Source: Chloroflexota bacterium
GTDB taxonomy: Bacteria; Chloroflexota; Anaerolineae; Aggregatilineales; Phototrophicaceae
Reading direction: 5' to 3'
Length of the DNA: 64,000 nt
Assembly: GCA_013388745.1 (NCBI GenBank)
Contig: JACAER010000047.1
Location: forward strand, 36,647-100,646
In this document: in pieces, positions 16,806 to 27,000 of the stretch
How the letters are laid out: every line of letters begins with the position of its first letter
How positions within the stretch are numbered: position 1 is the stretch's first letter
The notes under the pieces: generated by a model
Seen by the model: only the letters and a program-made list of their open reading frames with translations
Databases searched by the model: none
What the model was told of the DNA's origin: nothing
Made by a program: the position numbers and the translations under genes

Positions 16806-17717
16806 ATGGTCAAGAACCGTTTAGCCTATATGTTCATCGCTCCGGCGATGGTCGTGATGGCGCTGCTGGTGTTTTATCCGCTGTTCAGCGGGATTTATTT
16901 GAGCTTTACGAACGCGGATCAGTTTAATACGACACGGCGCATCGGCGCCAACGTCATCCCCGCCAGCTATCAGTTTATCGGCCTGCAAAATTACACCGAC
17001 ATCCTGAACATCCCGCAGTACGAATTCTGGCGCGTCTTCGGCCAGACGGTGTTGTGGACAGGCTTCAACGTCGTGCCGCACATTCTGATCGGGCTGGCGC
17101 TGGCGCTGCTGCTCAACCGCAAGATTAAGGGGCGCACCATCTACCGCATCCTGCTGATTTTGCCGTGGGCGGTGCCCTCCTATATTTCGGCCTTCGTCTG
17201 GCGCTTTATCTATAACGGCGACATTGGCCTGCTCAACAATCTCATGCGCGATATTGGGCTGGGGAGCGTTCCCTGGCTCTCTGACCCCGGCTGGACGATG
17301 TTCGCGGTGGTGGTCGCCAACACCTGGCTGGCGATTCCCTTTAATATGGTAACGATGCTGGGCGGGCTGCAAAGCATTTCGCCGGAATTGTACGAAGCGG
17401 CCGAGGTAGACGGGGCCAACGCGCTGCAAAAGTTCCTGAATATCACGCTGCCGATGCTGCGCCCGGTGATGATGACGGCGACGCTGCTGGGCGTGATCTG
17501 GACATTCAACAGCTTCAACGTCATCTTCCTGGTTTCGGAAGGCGGCCCGGCGCGCGCCACCGAAATTCTGGCGACGTGGGCCTGGCGCTGGGGGCGCGAT
17601 CGTTCAGAGATCGGCATCGGCGCGGCCTATTCGGTGATTATTCTGCTGATTTTGTTGGTGTTTAGCGCGGTTTATGTGCGTGTGCTCAACCGCCGCGGCC
17701 AGGAGAGTGCCCTATGA
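16806..17717 (+). CDS. Sugar ABC transporter permease (MalF-like)
   Basis: A 303-residue inner-membrane permease with about six helices, MalF/UgpA type. The N-terminal helix is MFIAPAMVVMALLVFYPL. The cytoplasmic EAA loop that docks the ATPase reads EAAEVDGANALQKFLNITLP. GGAGAAAG precedes the ATG. Its stop overlaps the next gene's start (ATGA), so the two permeases are translationally coupled. No ATPase is encoded with them, the usual arrangement where one MsmX/MalK-type ATPase serves several importers. Confidence 0.93.
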   Translation: MVKNRLAYMFIAPAMVVMALLVFYPLFSGIYLSFTNADQFNTTRRIGANVIPASYQFIGLQNYTDILNIPQYEFWRVFGQTVLWTGFNVVPHILIGLALALLLNRKIKGRTIYRILLILPWAVPSYISAFVWRFIYNGDIGLLNNLMRDIGLGSVPWLSDPGWTMFAVVVANTWLAIPFNMVTMLGGLQSISPELYEAAEVDGANALQKFLNITLPMLRPVMMTATLLGVIWTFNSFNVIFLVSEGGPARATEILATWAWRWGRDRSEIGIGAAYSVIILLILLVFSAVYVRVLNRRGQESAL

Positions 17718-18649
17718 CAACGACAACCCGAAGCAGCGCGGCAGCCAAAAGCAGAGCCGGCGGCCTGTCGCAGACGCAGAAAAACCTGATCGCCGATATT
17801 CTCACGCACGCCACGCTGATTATTGTCAGCATTATCATGGTCTTCCCCGTGCTGTGGGTGGTTTCGACCTCCTTCAAGCCGCAGGCCGAAGTCGAAAGCA
17901 GCCGTATCACGCTGATTCCGCAGACCTTCACGTTCGAAAACTACGATCATGTGCTCAACGGCCTGACGTATACCGTGCAGGAACGCGGCGCCGACCCGTA
18001 TGAGGTGAACCTGTTCTGGACATGGGGGCGCAACAGTTTGTTGATCGCGCTGATTACGACCACTATCGGCGTGCTGCTGGCGGCCTCCTGTGCCTATGCC
18101 CTGTCGCGTTTCCAGTTTTTGGGGCGGCGCGCGGTGATGATTGTTTTTCTCATCACCCAGATGTTCCCCGGCGCGATTCTGGTCATCCCGCTCTACAACA
18201 TTCTCAACGACATCGGGCTGCTCAATACCTGGCAGGGCTTAGTGCTGTCGTACTGCACCGTAGCGCTGCCCTTCAGCGTATGGATGCTCAAAGGCTTCTT
18301 CGACGCCATCCCCTATGATCTGGAAGAAGCGGCGATTGTCGATGGCTGCTCGCCCGTCGGCGCGTACTGGCGCATCGCGCTGCCGCTGACCCTGCCGGGT
18401 ATCGCGGTGGTCGCCTTCTTCAACTTCATGACCGCCTGGAACGAATTCATGCTGGCGCTGACCTTCATGACCGGCGAGGCCAACAAAACGCTGCCGGTGG
18501 GCCTGCGTAATTTCGTCTTTCAGTTCAACACCGACTGGCACTATATGGCCGCCGGGTCGGTGCTGGTCACCATCCCGGTCATGATCGGCTTTTTCTATGC
18601 CCAGCGCTATCTCGTCAGCGGCCTGACACAGGGCGGCGTCAAAGGTTAA
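17714..18649 (+). CDS. Sugar ABC transporter permease (MalG-like)
   Basis: A 311-residue permease, MalG/UgpE type, pairing with the upstream gene product. It has a basic N-terminus, a first helix near ATLIIVSIIMVFPVLWVVST and the motif SFKPQAEVESS that follows helix 1 in this family. The EAA loop reads EEAAIVDGCSPVGAYWRIAL. Its ATG overlaps the stop of the MalF-like gene by 4 bases. A GC hairpin (18656-18679) follows the stop and probably ends the operon. Confidence 0.93.
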   Translation: MTTTTRSSAAAKSRAGGLSQTQKNLIADILTHATLIIVSIIMVFPVLWVVSTSFKPQAEVESSRITLIPQTFTFENYDHVLNGLTYTVQERGADPYEVNLFWTWGRNSLLIALITTTIGVLLAASCAYALSRFQFLGRRAVMIVFLITQMFPGAILVIPLYNILNDIGLLNTWQGLVLSYCTVALPFSVWMLKGFFDAIPYDLEEAAIVDGCSPVGAYWRIALPLTLPGIAVVAFFNFMTAWNEFMLALTFMTGEANKTLPVGLRNFVFQFNTDWHYMAAGSVLVTIPVMIGFFYAQRYLVSGLTQGGVKG

Positions 18650-18655
18650 AACCGC

Positions 18656-18679
18656 GGGGGCGGCCTGCGAGCTGCCCCC
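18656..18679. terminator. Hairpin after the importer operon
   Basis: GGGGGCGGC pairs with GCTGCCCCC (9 bp, one G-T) around a 6-base loop, between the convergent importer and signal-peptidase genes. There is no T-run on either strand, so terminator function is only probable. Confidence 0.5.
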
Positions 18680-18698
18680 ACCCTTACGGCGTGCCGAA

Positions 18699-19253
18699 TC
18701 ACGGCGTGCCGAAAAAGTTGAGCGTATCCAGCGGCCAGAAGCGCAGCCGCACTACCGCGCGCAGATTTTCCCGCGCGACCGGGCCATAATCTGCCGAGTC
18801 GTAGCTGTGGTTGCGGTTATCGCCGAGCACGAAATACTCGTCTGGCCCCAGATGCCACACGCCGCTGTAAGTCGGGCGCTGGCGGATATACTCTTCCTGA
18901 AGCAGCACGCCGTCGATATACACACTGCCCGCGCGCACTTCCACCTTTTCGCCCGGCAGCCCGATCACGCGCTTGAGCACCAACAGCCCATCCACCGGCG
19001 AGGCCAACACCACCACTTGCCCACGCTGTATCGCCGCTGTCCACACTTCCAGCGTAGCGGTGAACAAGCGGTCAGATTCGCTGAAATTCGGCTCCATGCT
19101 GCGCCCTTCGACATAATAACGCGGGAAAAAGAGGTTCAGCAGCAGCACAATCACCACGACGTACAGCAGCGGCTTAAGCCAGTCCTGCAAGAAGCCATGC
19201 CACGACCAGCGGCGGGGCGTTTGCGGCGTTTGCGGTTGATAAATCATAGACAC
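18699..19253 (-). CDS. lepB: Signal peptidase I
   Basis: A 184-residue type I signal peptidase that cleaves signal peptides from exported proteins at the outer face of the membrane. One N-terminal anchor helix (LLYVVVIVLLLNLFF) is followed by the catalytic serine S52 in VEGRSMEPNF and lysine K94 in LVLKRVIGLPGE, then VLGDNRNHSYDSADYGPV, the family's box E. The length fits short Gram-positive-type enzymes. Two ATGs two codons apart could start it. The last 14-16 bases are tandemly duplicated just past the stop (18687-18714), leaving a second FGTP-stop after the first. Its position between sugar genes looks incidental. Confidence 0.93.
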   Translation of the reverse strand: MSMIYQPQTPQTPRRWSWHGFLQDWLKPLLYVVVIVLLLNLFFPRYYVEGRSMEPNFSESDRLFTATLEVWTAAIQRGQVVVLASPVDGLLVLKRVIGLPGEKVEVRAGSVYIDGVLLQEEYIRQRPTYSGVWHLGPDEYFVLGDNRNHSYDSADYGPVARENLRAVVRLRFWPLDTLNFFGTP

Positions 19254-19276
19254 GCCACCTGTTTAGGCACGAGATA

Positions 19277-19285
19277 TGCTATAGT
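19277..19285 (+). promoter_or_regulatory. Extended -10 promoter of the GlcG/HbpS gene
   Basis: TGCTATAGT matches the TGnTATAnT promoter type seen elsewhere in the window. It lies 34 bases before the ATG at 19320, inside the short divergent spacer shared with lepB. Confidence 0.6.
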
Positions 19286-19319
19286 CTTGTACAACAATTT
19301 TGTAAAAAAGGTGTTACCG

Positions 19320-19730
19320 ATGCGTTCAAAAACTGTGCTCTCTGGCGCCGCCGCCCAAAAAATCCTGCAAACCATTTATCAGGAAATCGAACGCCAGCAA
19401 AAAGGCGCGGCGGTGGCCGTCGTGGACGATCACGGCGAACTGCTGGCCTTCGCGCGTACCGATAGCTGCCCGCTGCCGTCGATCAACATCGCCATCAACA
19501 AGGCGTTTACGGCGGCGCGCGAACGGCGCACCAGCCGCGCCGTCGGCCAGGCCGCGCGCAGCGAAGGCTTTCCGCTGACGAATTTCGGCGATCTGCGCTA
19601 TGTCGGTTGGGGCGGCGGGATGCCTGTGGTGGTCTATGGGCAGGTGGTGGGCGCTGTCGGCGTCAGCGGCCTGCCAGAAGAAGAAGATATGCTGTTGGCG
19701 CAGCTTGGACTCGACGCGCTGAAAACCTGA
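19320..19730 (+). CDS. GlcG/HbpS-family heme-binding-like protein
   Basis: A 136-residue protein of the GlcG/HbpS family, small mixed alpha/beta domains that bind heme or corrinoid-like cofactors, often near glycolate or propanediol genes. Typical segments are GAAVAVVDDHGELLAFARTD, INIAINKAFTAARERRTS, then GGMPVVVYGQVVGAVGVSG near the C-terminus. No signal peptide is present, so it is probably cytoplasmic. A longer open frame exists upstream, but the extended -10 at 19277 lies inside it, so the ATG at 19320 (after AAAAAAGG) is the likely start. Neighbours do not define its job. Confidence 0.85.
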   Translation: MRSKTVLSGAAAQKILQTIYQEIERQQKGAAVAVVDDHGELLAFARTDSCPLPSINIAINKAFTAARERRTSRAVGQAARSEGFPLTNFGDLRYVGWGGGMPVVVYGQVVGAVGVSGLPEEEDMLLAQLGLDALKT

Positions 19731-19810
19731 ACGACACCCTGAGTGTCCTCCCTGTCAGGCCTTCTTGCATCATTTGGCGCGGCGGGCGGCCACCACGCCG
19801 CCCCTGTCGC

Positions 19811-21904
19811 CTATAAGCGGCGCAGACGAATCACGCGGCTCTCGAAATTGCCGAGTTCGACCTTTACCCCCGCGCGCATCCACGCCTCGCCGGAACGCAC
19901 GCCGAAGCCTTCGACCTCGTAGCGCGCGGCGCTCACCAGCCCGCGCAGATACAGCGGCGGCAGGATGGCCGGTTCGGGTAAATGCGTGCGGAAGACGAAC
20001 AGCACGCCTTCGCTTTTGTCCTTTGCCAGGTACAGCAGCGCGGAAAACGGCTGCGTCTGCGGCGAACGCAGGCGGTACAGGTCGCCGTACTGCACCAGAT
20101 GGCGCAGCGTCTTGTAGAGCGCGATCCATTTGGCCGCGCCCGGCAGCAGCCCTTTTTCTTCCCAATGCAGCAGATGCCCGCCGATCCCCAGCGCGCCGCA
20201 CATGCTGACATGGAAACGAAAGTCCAGCGACAGATTGTTGGGATTCATATCCGTCACCCACGCTTCCATCGTGTTAGCCGGGTAAGCGTAAGAAAAGCCT
20301 TCCTGAATAGCGAGGCGCGCGCTGGCTTCGGTGTTATCGCTCGGCCACACCTGATCGGCGCGGCGCAAAATGCCCAGATCGACGCGCCCGCCGCCGCCGG
20401 AACAGCTTTGCCAGATCACGCGCGGATGGCGGTCGCGCAGCGTATCCCACACACGGTAAACGCCTTCGACATGCCGCACCCACAATTCGCGCGGCTCGCG
20501 CACGCCGAAAGCCGCCGCGTCCGGCCAGCCGGGTTCGGTCACGTTGCGGTTAGTATCCCACTTGATGAACTCGATATTGTTTTCGCTCAGCAGGCGGTCA
20601 AAATGGCCGATCAGATAATCCCGCACATCCGGGCGCGCCATGTTGAGCATCAACTGGTTGCGCAGCTCTGTGCGTGCGCGCGTCGGGAAATGGATCACCC
20701 AATCCGGGTGCGCGCGGTACAGGTCGCTGTTCGGGTTGACCATTTCCGGCTCGATCCACAGCCCGAATTTCATGCCCAGTTCGTTGACGCGCGCGATCAG
20801 CGGCTTCAGCCCATTGGGGAACTTGCGCGCGTCCGGCCACCAATCGCCCAGCCCTGCCGTGTCGTCGCCCCGGCCATGAAACCAGCCATCGTCCATCACG
20901 AACAGTTCGACACCGATCTGCGCGGCGCGTTCGGCCAGTGCGATCTGTGAGGCGACATCGACGTTAAACATCGTCGCTTCCCACGAATTATAGAGCACGG
21001 GATGCACCGGCTGATCGTGCGGCTGGACAACTTCGCGGATGAAATCGTGCAGGCGGCGGCTGGCCGCGCCGAAGCCGCGAATGGTATAGCCCGCGTAAGC
21101 CGGCGGTGTGCTGAAGTCCTGCCCGTGTTCCAGCCGCCAGGCGAAATCCCAATCATTTACGCCCACGTTCATGCGCGTCGAGGCAAAATCCGTCACTTCG
21201 GCGGCCATCTGCCAGTTGCCGCTCCACCCCAGCGCGCCAAACCACACTTCGCCGTTGTCTTCGTCGGCGCTGCCGCGATCCAAGGCGAAAAACGGGTTGT
21301 GGTGATGGCCGGTGGCCAGCCGGCGGCTGTCGAGCAGTTTGACCCCCTGCCGCAGCGTTTCGCGGCGCAGATGCATTTCGTCGAACCAGCGCCCCGTGAG
21401 GTGCGTCAGCCGGTAATCGTCGCCCGGCGGCAGATGCCACTGCGCCGACCACACACGCTCCAGCGTAAGCGGCTGCGCCCCTTCGTTCTGCACCGTCACC
21501 CAGCGCTCGATAATGTCGTAGGCGTCGTACACTGCGTAGTGCAGCGTCACCCGCAGCGGATAATAGACATCGCGCAGATGCACATGCAGCGTACCGGCCT
21601 CCGGCTGTTCGGCACGGTCGAAGCGCAGCACGACATCGCGCACACCGTCGGCGAACGTGGCGCGCAGGCACGGTTCGGTGTAATTCGCGCCCGCGTAAGC
21701 CGGATATTCCTCGCGCGTGACCTGGCCGACGCCGTTAAACGACGCCCAGCCGTAGCCTTCTTCGCCCGCAGGATAGTCTTCGGGATACGGCAGCCGCCGC
21801 CCCCAATAGCCATGCACCAGCCTGCCGCTGCCGCTGACACTCACGGCGTATCCTGTGTGGCGCGTCTCCAGAATCCAGGTATTGTTGATCGCATAAATAG
21901 GCAT
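19811..21904 (-). CDS. Alpha-galactosidase, glycoside hydrolase family 36
   Basis: A 697-residue GH36 alpha-galactosidase that removes terminal alpha-1,6-galactose from sugars such as melibiose and raffinose. It has an N-terminal beta-supersandwich domain, then a TIM barrel. The barrel shows FVMDDGWFHGRGDDTAGLGD, LWIEPEMVNPNSDLYRAHPD, the nucleophile aspartate in IKWDTNRNV (about residue 447), and the acid/base aspartate in SCSGGGGRVDLGIL followed by QVWPSDNTEA. The length matches the usual 700-740 residues. No signal peptide, so it acts on imported sugar. It faces away from the GH13 phosphorylase gene, and both probably process the importer's substrate. Confidence 0.95.
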   Translation of the reverse strand: MPIYAINNTWILETRHTGYAVSVSGSGRLVHGYWGRRLPYPEDYPAGEEGYGWASFNGVGQVTREEYPAYAGANYTEPCLRATFADGVRDVVLRFDRAEQPEAGTLHVHLRDVYYPLRVTLHYAVYDAYDIIERWVTVQNEGAQPLTLERVWSAQWHLPPGDDYRLTHLTGRWFDEMHLRRETLRQGVKLLDSRRLATGHHHNPFFALDRGSADEDNGEVWFGALGWSGNWQMAAEVTDFASTRMNVGVNDWDFAWRLEHGQDFSTPPAYAGYTIRGFGAASRRLHDFIREVVQPHDQPVHPVLYNSWEATMFNVDVASQIALAERAAQIGVELFVMDDGWFHGRGDDTAGLGDWWPDARKFPNGLKPLIARVNELGMKFGLWIEPEMVNPNSDLYRAHPDWVIHFPTRARTELRNQLMLNMARPDVRDYLIGHFDRLLSENNIEFIKWDTNRNVTEPGWPDAAAFGVREPRELWVRHVEGVYRVWDTLRDRHPRVIWQSCSGGGGRVDLGILRRADQVWPSDNTEASARLAIQEGFSYAYPANTMEAWVTDMNPNNLSLDFRFHVSMCGALGIGGHLLHWEEKGLLPGAAKWIALYKTLRHLVQYGDLYRLRSPQTQPFSALLYLAKDKSEGVLFVFRTHLPEPAILPPLYLRGLVSAARYEVEGFGVRSGEAWMRAGVKVELGNFESRVIRLRRL

Positions 21905-22032
21905 AACCCGCCGCCTTCGCTAGCAGATGCGCCCCAGCGCGCACAAATCTCCCTCTATTGTAACAGCGAGTAACGCCGCGGGGGATATATTGGACACAGG
22001 CCGGCAAACCACAGCTTCACTGCGGGCTGGGG

Positions 22033-22062
22033 TTGGTTTCTTTCGGCAATCTGCTTTACTAT
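22033..22062 (+). promoter_or_regulatory. Promoter of the GH13_18 gene
   Basis: TTGGTT (22033-22038), an 18-base spacer and TACTAT (22057-22062) predict transcription from about 22070, after every upstream in-frame start candidate except 22095 and 22107. Confidence 0.5.
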
Positions 22063-22094
22063 TCTCACCATTGGATTGTCATGAGATTGAACGG

Positions 22095-23819
22095 ATGCGA
22101 GCAACGATGCAAACCCCGCCAGAGCGTATCGCCCAAAAATTGACCGCCCTCTATGGCGCAGAGGTGGCTGCTGCGCTGTTGGAGCGCCTGCGCGCGTTGA
22201 TCGGCAAGCCGCCGGCGCTTCAGCCGGCGGATCTGGGGCTTTCGGCGCGCGATGTTGTACTTATCACCTACGGCGATCAAGTCCACGCGCCGGGCGAAGC
22301 CCCGCTGGCGACTCTGCGCGCCTTCTTACGCCAGACGATCAAAGATCAGATCAACAGCCTGCATATTTTGCCTTTTTACCCCTATTCTTCCGACGACGGT
22401 TTTTCGGTCATCGATTATTACGCCGTCAATCCGGCGCTCGGCGGTTGGGACGATGTGCGCGCGCTGGGCGATGACTACCGCCTGATGTTCGACGCGGTGG
22501 TCAATCATATTTCGGCCGAAAGCGCCTGGTTCAAGGCCTTTTTGCGCGGCGAAGCGCCCTACAGCGATTACTTTATCAGCGTGGATCCGGCCACCGATCT
22601 GTCGCTGGTGCGGCGTCCGCGCGCGCTGCCGCTGCTGACGCCTTTCGAAACGGCGCGCGGCACACAGCACGTGTGGACGACCTTCAGCGCCGACCAGATC
22701 GACCTGAACTTCGCTAACCCGGAAGTCCTGCTAGAACTGCTGCGCGTGCTGTTGTTTTATGTGCAGCAGGGGGCGCGCCTCATCCGGCTGGACGCTATCG
22801 GCTATCTCTACAAAGTGATCGGCACCAACTGCATTCACCTGCCGCAGACGCACCTGATCGTGCAGTTGATGCGCGCTGTGCTCGACTGGGCGGCGCCGGA
22901 GGTGCTGCTCATCACCGAAACCAATGTGCCGCACGACGAAAACATCTCTTATTTCGGCGATGGCCGCAACGAAGCGCAGATGGTCTATCAGTTTTCGCTG
23001 CCGCCGCTGCTGCTGCACACCCTGCACACCGGCGACAGCAGCGCGCTCTCGCGCTGGGCCGCGGGCATCCGCCCCCAGAGCGCCCGCACCACCTTTTTTA
23101 ACTTCACCGCCTCGCACGATGGCATCGGCGTCACGCCCGCGCTCGGCATCCTCAGCGCCGCCGAAATCGACGCGCTGGTGCAGCGCACGCAGGCGCATGC
23201 GGGCTTCGTTTCCTACAAAAACAACAGCGACGGCAGCCGCAGCCCCTACGAACTGAACATCACTTACTTCGACGCCATCACGCCGCCGCCGCTCACCGCC
23301 GCGCAGCCCGATGAGGCCGTGCGCCGTTTCTTATGCTCACAGGCCATGATGCTGGCCTTTGTTGGCGTGCCGGGCGTCTATTTTCACTCTCTGTTCGCCG
23401 GGCGCAACGATCAGCAGGGGGTCGAACAAAGCGGGCGCTACCGCAGCATTAACCGCGAAAAACTGCCCGCCGCCGCGCTGCTCAGCGCGCTGGCCGAGCC
23501 GGGCAGCATCCGGCAGCAGGTCTTCACCGCCTATCAACACCTGCTGGCCGCACGCACCCAGCAAGCCGCGTTTCACCCCTTGGGCGAACAACGGGTGCTG
23601 GACGCCGGCCCCGCCGTGTTCGCGCTGGAACGCCGTTCGCCCGATGGGCAGCATAGCGTGCTGGCGCTGCATAACGTGCGCGGCGAAAACGTGGATGTGC
23701 AGCTTGACGGGCACAGCGGACACTGGCGCGACCTGCTCAGCAGCGAGCAGCAGCGCAGCAGCGGCGGGCTGCGCCTGCGGCTCGCGCCTTATCAGGTGAT
23801 GTGGCTCAAGGCGCTGTAG
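22095..23819 (+). CDS. GH13 subfamily 18 glycoside phosphorylase (sucrose/glucosylglycerate type)
   Basis: A 574-residue GH13_18 enzyme, which phosphorolyses an alpha-glucoside to glucose 1-phosphate. Family marks are ILPFYPYSSDDGFSVIDYYA, then FDAVVNHISAESAWF, the nucleophile in IRLDAIGYLYK (about residue 230), the acid/base in LITETNVPHDEN (about 273) and FTASHDGIGV. The segment GTNCIHLPQTH after the nucleophile resembles glucosylglycerate and related phosphorylases more than classic sucrose phosphorylase, so the acceptor is open. The open frame runs further upstream, but the promoter near 22033 supports a start at 22095 (or 22107). Neighbouring importer and alpha-galactosidase genes favour sucrose or raffinose breakdown. 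Confidence 0.88.
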   Translation: MRATMQTPPERIAQKLTALYGAEVAAALLERLRALIGKPPALQPADLGLSARDVVLITYGDQVHAPGEAPLATLRAFLRQTIKDQINSLHILPFYPYSSDDGFSVIDYYAVNPALGGWDDVRALGDDYRLMFDAVVNHISAESAWFKAFLRGEAPYSDYFISVDPATDLSLVRRPRALPLLTPFETARGTQHVWTTFSADQIDLNFANPEVLLELLRVLLFYVQQGARLIRLDAIGYLYKVIGTNCIHLPQTHLIVQLMRAVLDWAAPEVLLITETNVPHDENISYFGDGRNEAQMVYQFSLPPLLLHTLHTGDSSALSRWAAGIRPQSARTTFFNFTASHDGIGVTPALGILSAAEIDALVQRTQAHAGFVSYKNNSDGSRSPYELNITYFDAITPPPLTAAQPDEAVRRFLCSQAMMLAFVGVPGVYFHSLFAGRNDQQGVEQSGRYRSINREKLPAAALLSALAEPGSIRQQVFTAYQHLLAARTQQAAFHPLGEQRVLDAGPAVFALERRSPDGQHSVLALHNVRGENVDVQLDGHSGHWRDLLSSEQQRSSGGLRLRLAPYQVMWLKAL

Positions 23820-23860
23820 GCGCTGTGTCGCTGAAAATCACGGAATGTTCCCAAAAAATC

Positions 23861-23893
23861 GGGACGCTGCGACGGGATGTAACACAGCGTCCC
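23861..23893. terminator. Hairpin between convergent genes
   Basis: GGGACGCTG (23861-23869) pairs perfectly with CAGCGTCCC (23885-23893) across a 15-base loop in the spacer between the GH13_18 gene and the WD40 kinase gene. Further GC inverted segments follow up to 23940. A bidirectional terminator is plausible, though there is no T-run directly after the stem. Confidence 0.5.
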
Positions 23894-24023
23894 GGCTGCC
23901 GGGAGTCCCACAGTCGGGGAAAAATGTGGGGCGCTCTCAGGGCAGTTATTTCTAAAGTATAGCACATATGTTCCGAATTTGCGTTCCTTTTGCACCGGAA
24001 ATTCGGATTGTAAGCTGTGCGCG

Positions 24024-27000
24024 CTAGCCCGCGCCCGCCGCCGCGCACAGCGGTTCGACGCGGAACTGTTCGCGTTCGGCGCACGTCAGTTCGCGCACAT
24101 AGCGATTCGCTCTGACCCACGTCAGCAGCGCCTCGATCGTGTCGGGCCACAGGCGCAGGGTGCCATCCAGCGAACCGGAAACGATCGCACTGCTGGTCGT
24201 ACTGACCGCCAGCGCCGTTACCGTGTCGCGATGCCCGCCGCGCCCGTTAAGCGCCCCATAGCGCCACATCTCCTGCCCGCTGGCGATGTCCCACATCCGC
24301 ACGCTGCGATCGCGCGCGCCAGAGATGATTCCCAGCCCGTCGCTGCTGAAGGTCACGCTGGTCACCCAATCGCTGTGGCCGCTGCTGGCCGTGCCAAAGC
24401 GCTGCACAATCGCGCCGCTGGCGATGTCCCACAGAATCAGGGTTTTATCCGCCGAACCAGAAACAGCGCTGCGGCCATCAGGGGCGAAGGCCACGCTCAA
24501 CACATCGTCTTCGTGGCCTTCCAGCGTCCGCAGCGCCGTGCCTGTCGCCACATCCCACAGAATCAGCGTGCGGTCTGCCGAAGCCGAAAGCGCCAGCGTG
24601 CCATCGGCGCTGAGCGCGGCGGCGTTGATGATGTTAGTATGGCGCGCCGGGAACACGCGCAGGCTTTGCCCGAACGTCGCCGACGCCGCATCGACATCCC
24701 ACACAATCAACGTGCGATCGCGCGAGCCGGACAGCGCCAGGCGCCCATCCGCGCTCCACACCACGTCCTTGATCTGATTCGTATGGCCGGTGAGCGCCGC
24801 CAGCAGCCGCCCGTCGCTCACGTTCCACAACAGCAGCGTGCGGTCATCGGACGCTGTCAGCGCGCGCTGGCCGTCGGGGCTGACAGCGATCGCATTAATA
24901 CGCTGCGTGTGCGTCGTCTGGAAGCGGCTGACATTTTCCAGCGTGGTTAAGTCCCACAGGGTCACATAGAAAGCCGCGTCCACCGTGAGGGCATAGCGTC
25001 CGTCTGCCGTCAGCGCCATATCAGTGATCGGCATCGTGTTCAGCAGGCGTCCGATCTCCAGATCGGGTTCCAGCGCCCATTCGCGCAGCGTTTGGTCTGC
25101 CGAGCCGGTTATTACGCTGCCGCCATCGGGACTGACCGCCAGACTCGTTATCTGGGCGCTGTGCCCGGTGAAGCGCAGCAGCACTTGCCCATTCTGCAAG
25201 TCCCAGAGAAGCGCGCTGTTGTCGAGCGTGGCCCCGGCGAAGGGGCTGCCCGCGCCGGAAAGAGCGGTGCGGCCATCGGGCGTAAAAGCCAGGCTGGTCA
25301 CGCGCTCGGCATGCCCTTCCAGCCGCCGCACGAGCTGGCCTGTCGCCAGATTCCACAGAATCAAGGTGGTGTCGATTGAGCCAGTCAGCGCGAGATTGTC
25401 TCTTGGGCTAAAAGCGACCGCCGTCACCGCATCGCTGTGTCCGCTGAGGCGGTAAAGGAGACTGCCGTTGGCCAGATTCCACACAATCGCGCTGTTGTCC
25501 GCCGCGCCCGAAAGCCCGCGCGTGCCATCGGGACTGATGGCCACACTGGTTATGCGGTCGGTGTGCCCTTCCAGCCGCCACACAATTTGTCCGGTGGTCA
25601 CATCCCACAGAATCAGGCTGGCATCGCGCGCGCCGGAAAGCGCCAGCAGCCCATCGTGGCTGACGGCCACACTGAACACGGCGTTTTGATGGCCGCCGCC
25701 GTCCAGCCCATAGCGCCGGATAATGCTCTGCTGCTCCACGTCCCACAGCGCCAGCGTGCTGTCGGCCAGCGCCAGCAAAATGCTGCTGCCGTCCGGCAGA
25801 TACGCGCCAGCGTTAATTCCGCTCGGCGCGCTGAATTGGCGCATGATGACTCCGCTGCGCACATCCCACATCACCAGCCGGCCATCGCTGCTGGTCGAAA
25901 CCAGCGCCAGGCCGTCGGGACTGTAAAAAACCGCTGTGATACGGTCGTTATGACCGCCGCTGAACAGGCGCATGGCCGCCGCTGGGATCATCTCGGTCAG
26001 CACGCGCTGCGCCAGCAAAGGCGGATGCGCGATGCTGTTGGCTTGCAGCGCCAGCGCCAGCCCCAGATCGGTGTTATTGCTGCTGCGCGCGCTCTGGGCG
26101 TCTTCCGCCAGCGAAAGCGCCTGGAGTTCGTCGGCGCGCCGCCCGGCGATAGCCGCCGCGGTGGCCGCATTATCCGCGGCGACCAGCGCTAAGCCCTGCG
26201 CCACGGTCGCGGTGGCCGCGTTTTGCACGGCTTCGCTGCGCTGATTAAAGGCCAAAAGCGCCAGCAGCAGGGCGATCACTGCGGCCGCGGTCATCACCAG
26301 CAGCAAATTACGCTGCACACGCTGCGCGCGCAGTTCCAGGGCGCGTTCGCGCTGCTGGCGGGCGCGTTCGGCGGCCTGCTCCTGTTCGCGCGCGGCGCTG
26401 CTGGCAGCCAGAAACTCCTGTTCTTCCTGCGCCAGCGCCATATCGGTCTGCTGCCGCCAGTATTCAAACTGCTGGAGCTGCATCCCGCGCAGCAGCAAAC
26501 TGGGGTCGCGCCCTGCGCCTTGCCACTCGCGCAGCAGCGTAACCAGCCGGCGCTGCGAACGCACGTCTTCGCGGCTGTTGTCCAGCCACATCTTAAGCTG
26601 ATTCCACTCGCGCAGAATGGCCTCGTGCGCCACTTCGACAGTAGGCGAACGAGTCAGCGGGTCGCGGTCAAACGTCAGCAGTCGGTATTTGCCGAAGATG
26701 TTGATGATGTCGTCCATCACGTCGCGTGCGATGCCCATCGAGAGCAGTTCGCTCAGGTTGGCGCGCCGCCGCGTGTCTTCAGTGCCTTCGCCCAGCGTCA
26801 CCAGCCGCAGGAAAAGCTGTTTGGCCGCCGCGCGCCCTTGCGGCGACAGCGTATCGTACAGTTCGTCGGCGCGCCGCGCCAGCGCGCCCAAGACACCGCC
26901 GATTTTTTCGTAAGCCGTCATCGTGATAAAGCGTTCTTCGCGGCGGTCAAACAGTTCGGTGAGCGCGTATTGCAGCAGCGGCAGCGCGCCGGGTTCGTTT

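Noticed and set aside
21927..22094. N-terminal extension of the GH13_18 phosphorylase
   Set aside because: A promoter at 22033-22062 lies inside it and the family N-terminus matches the start near 22095-22107.
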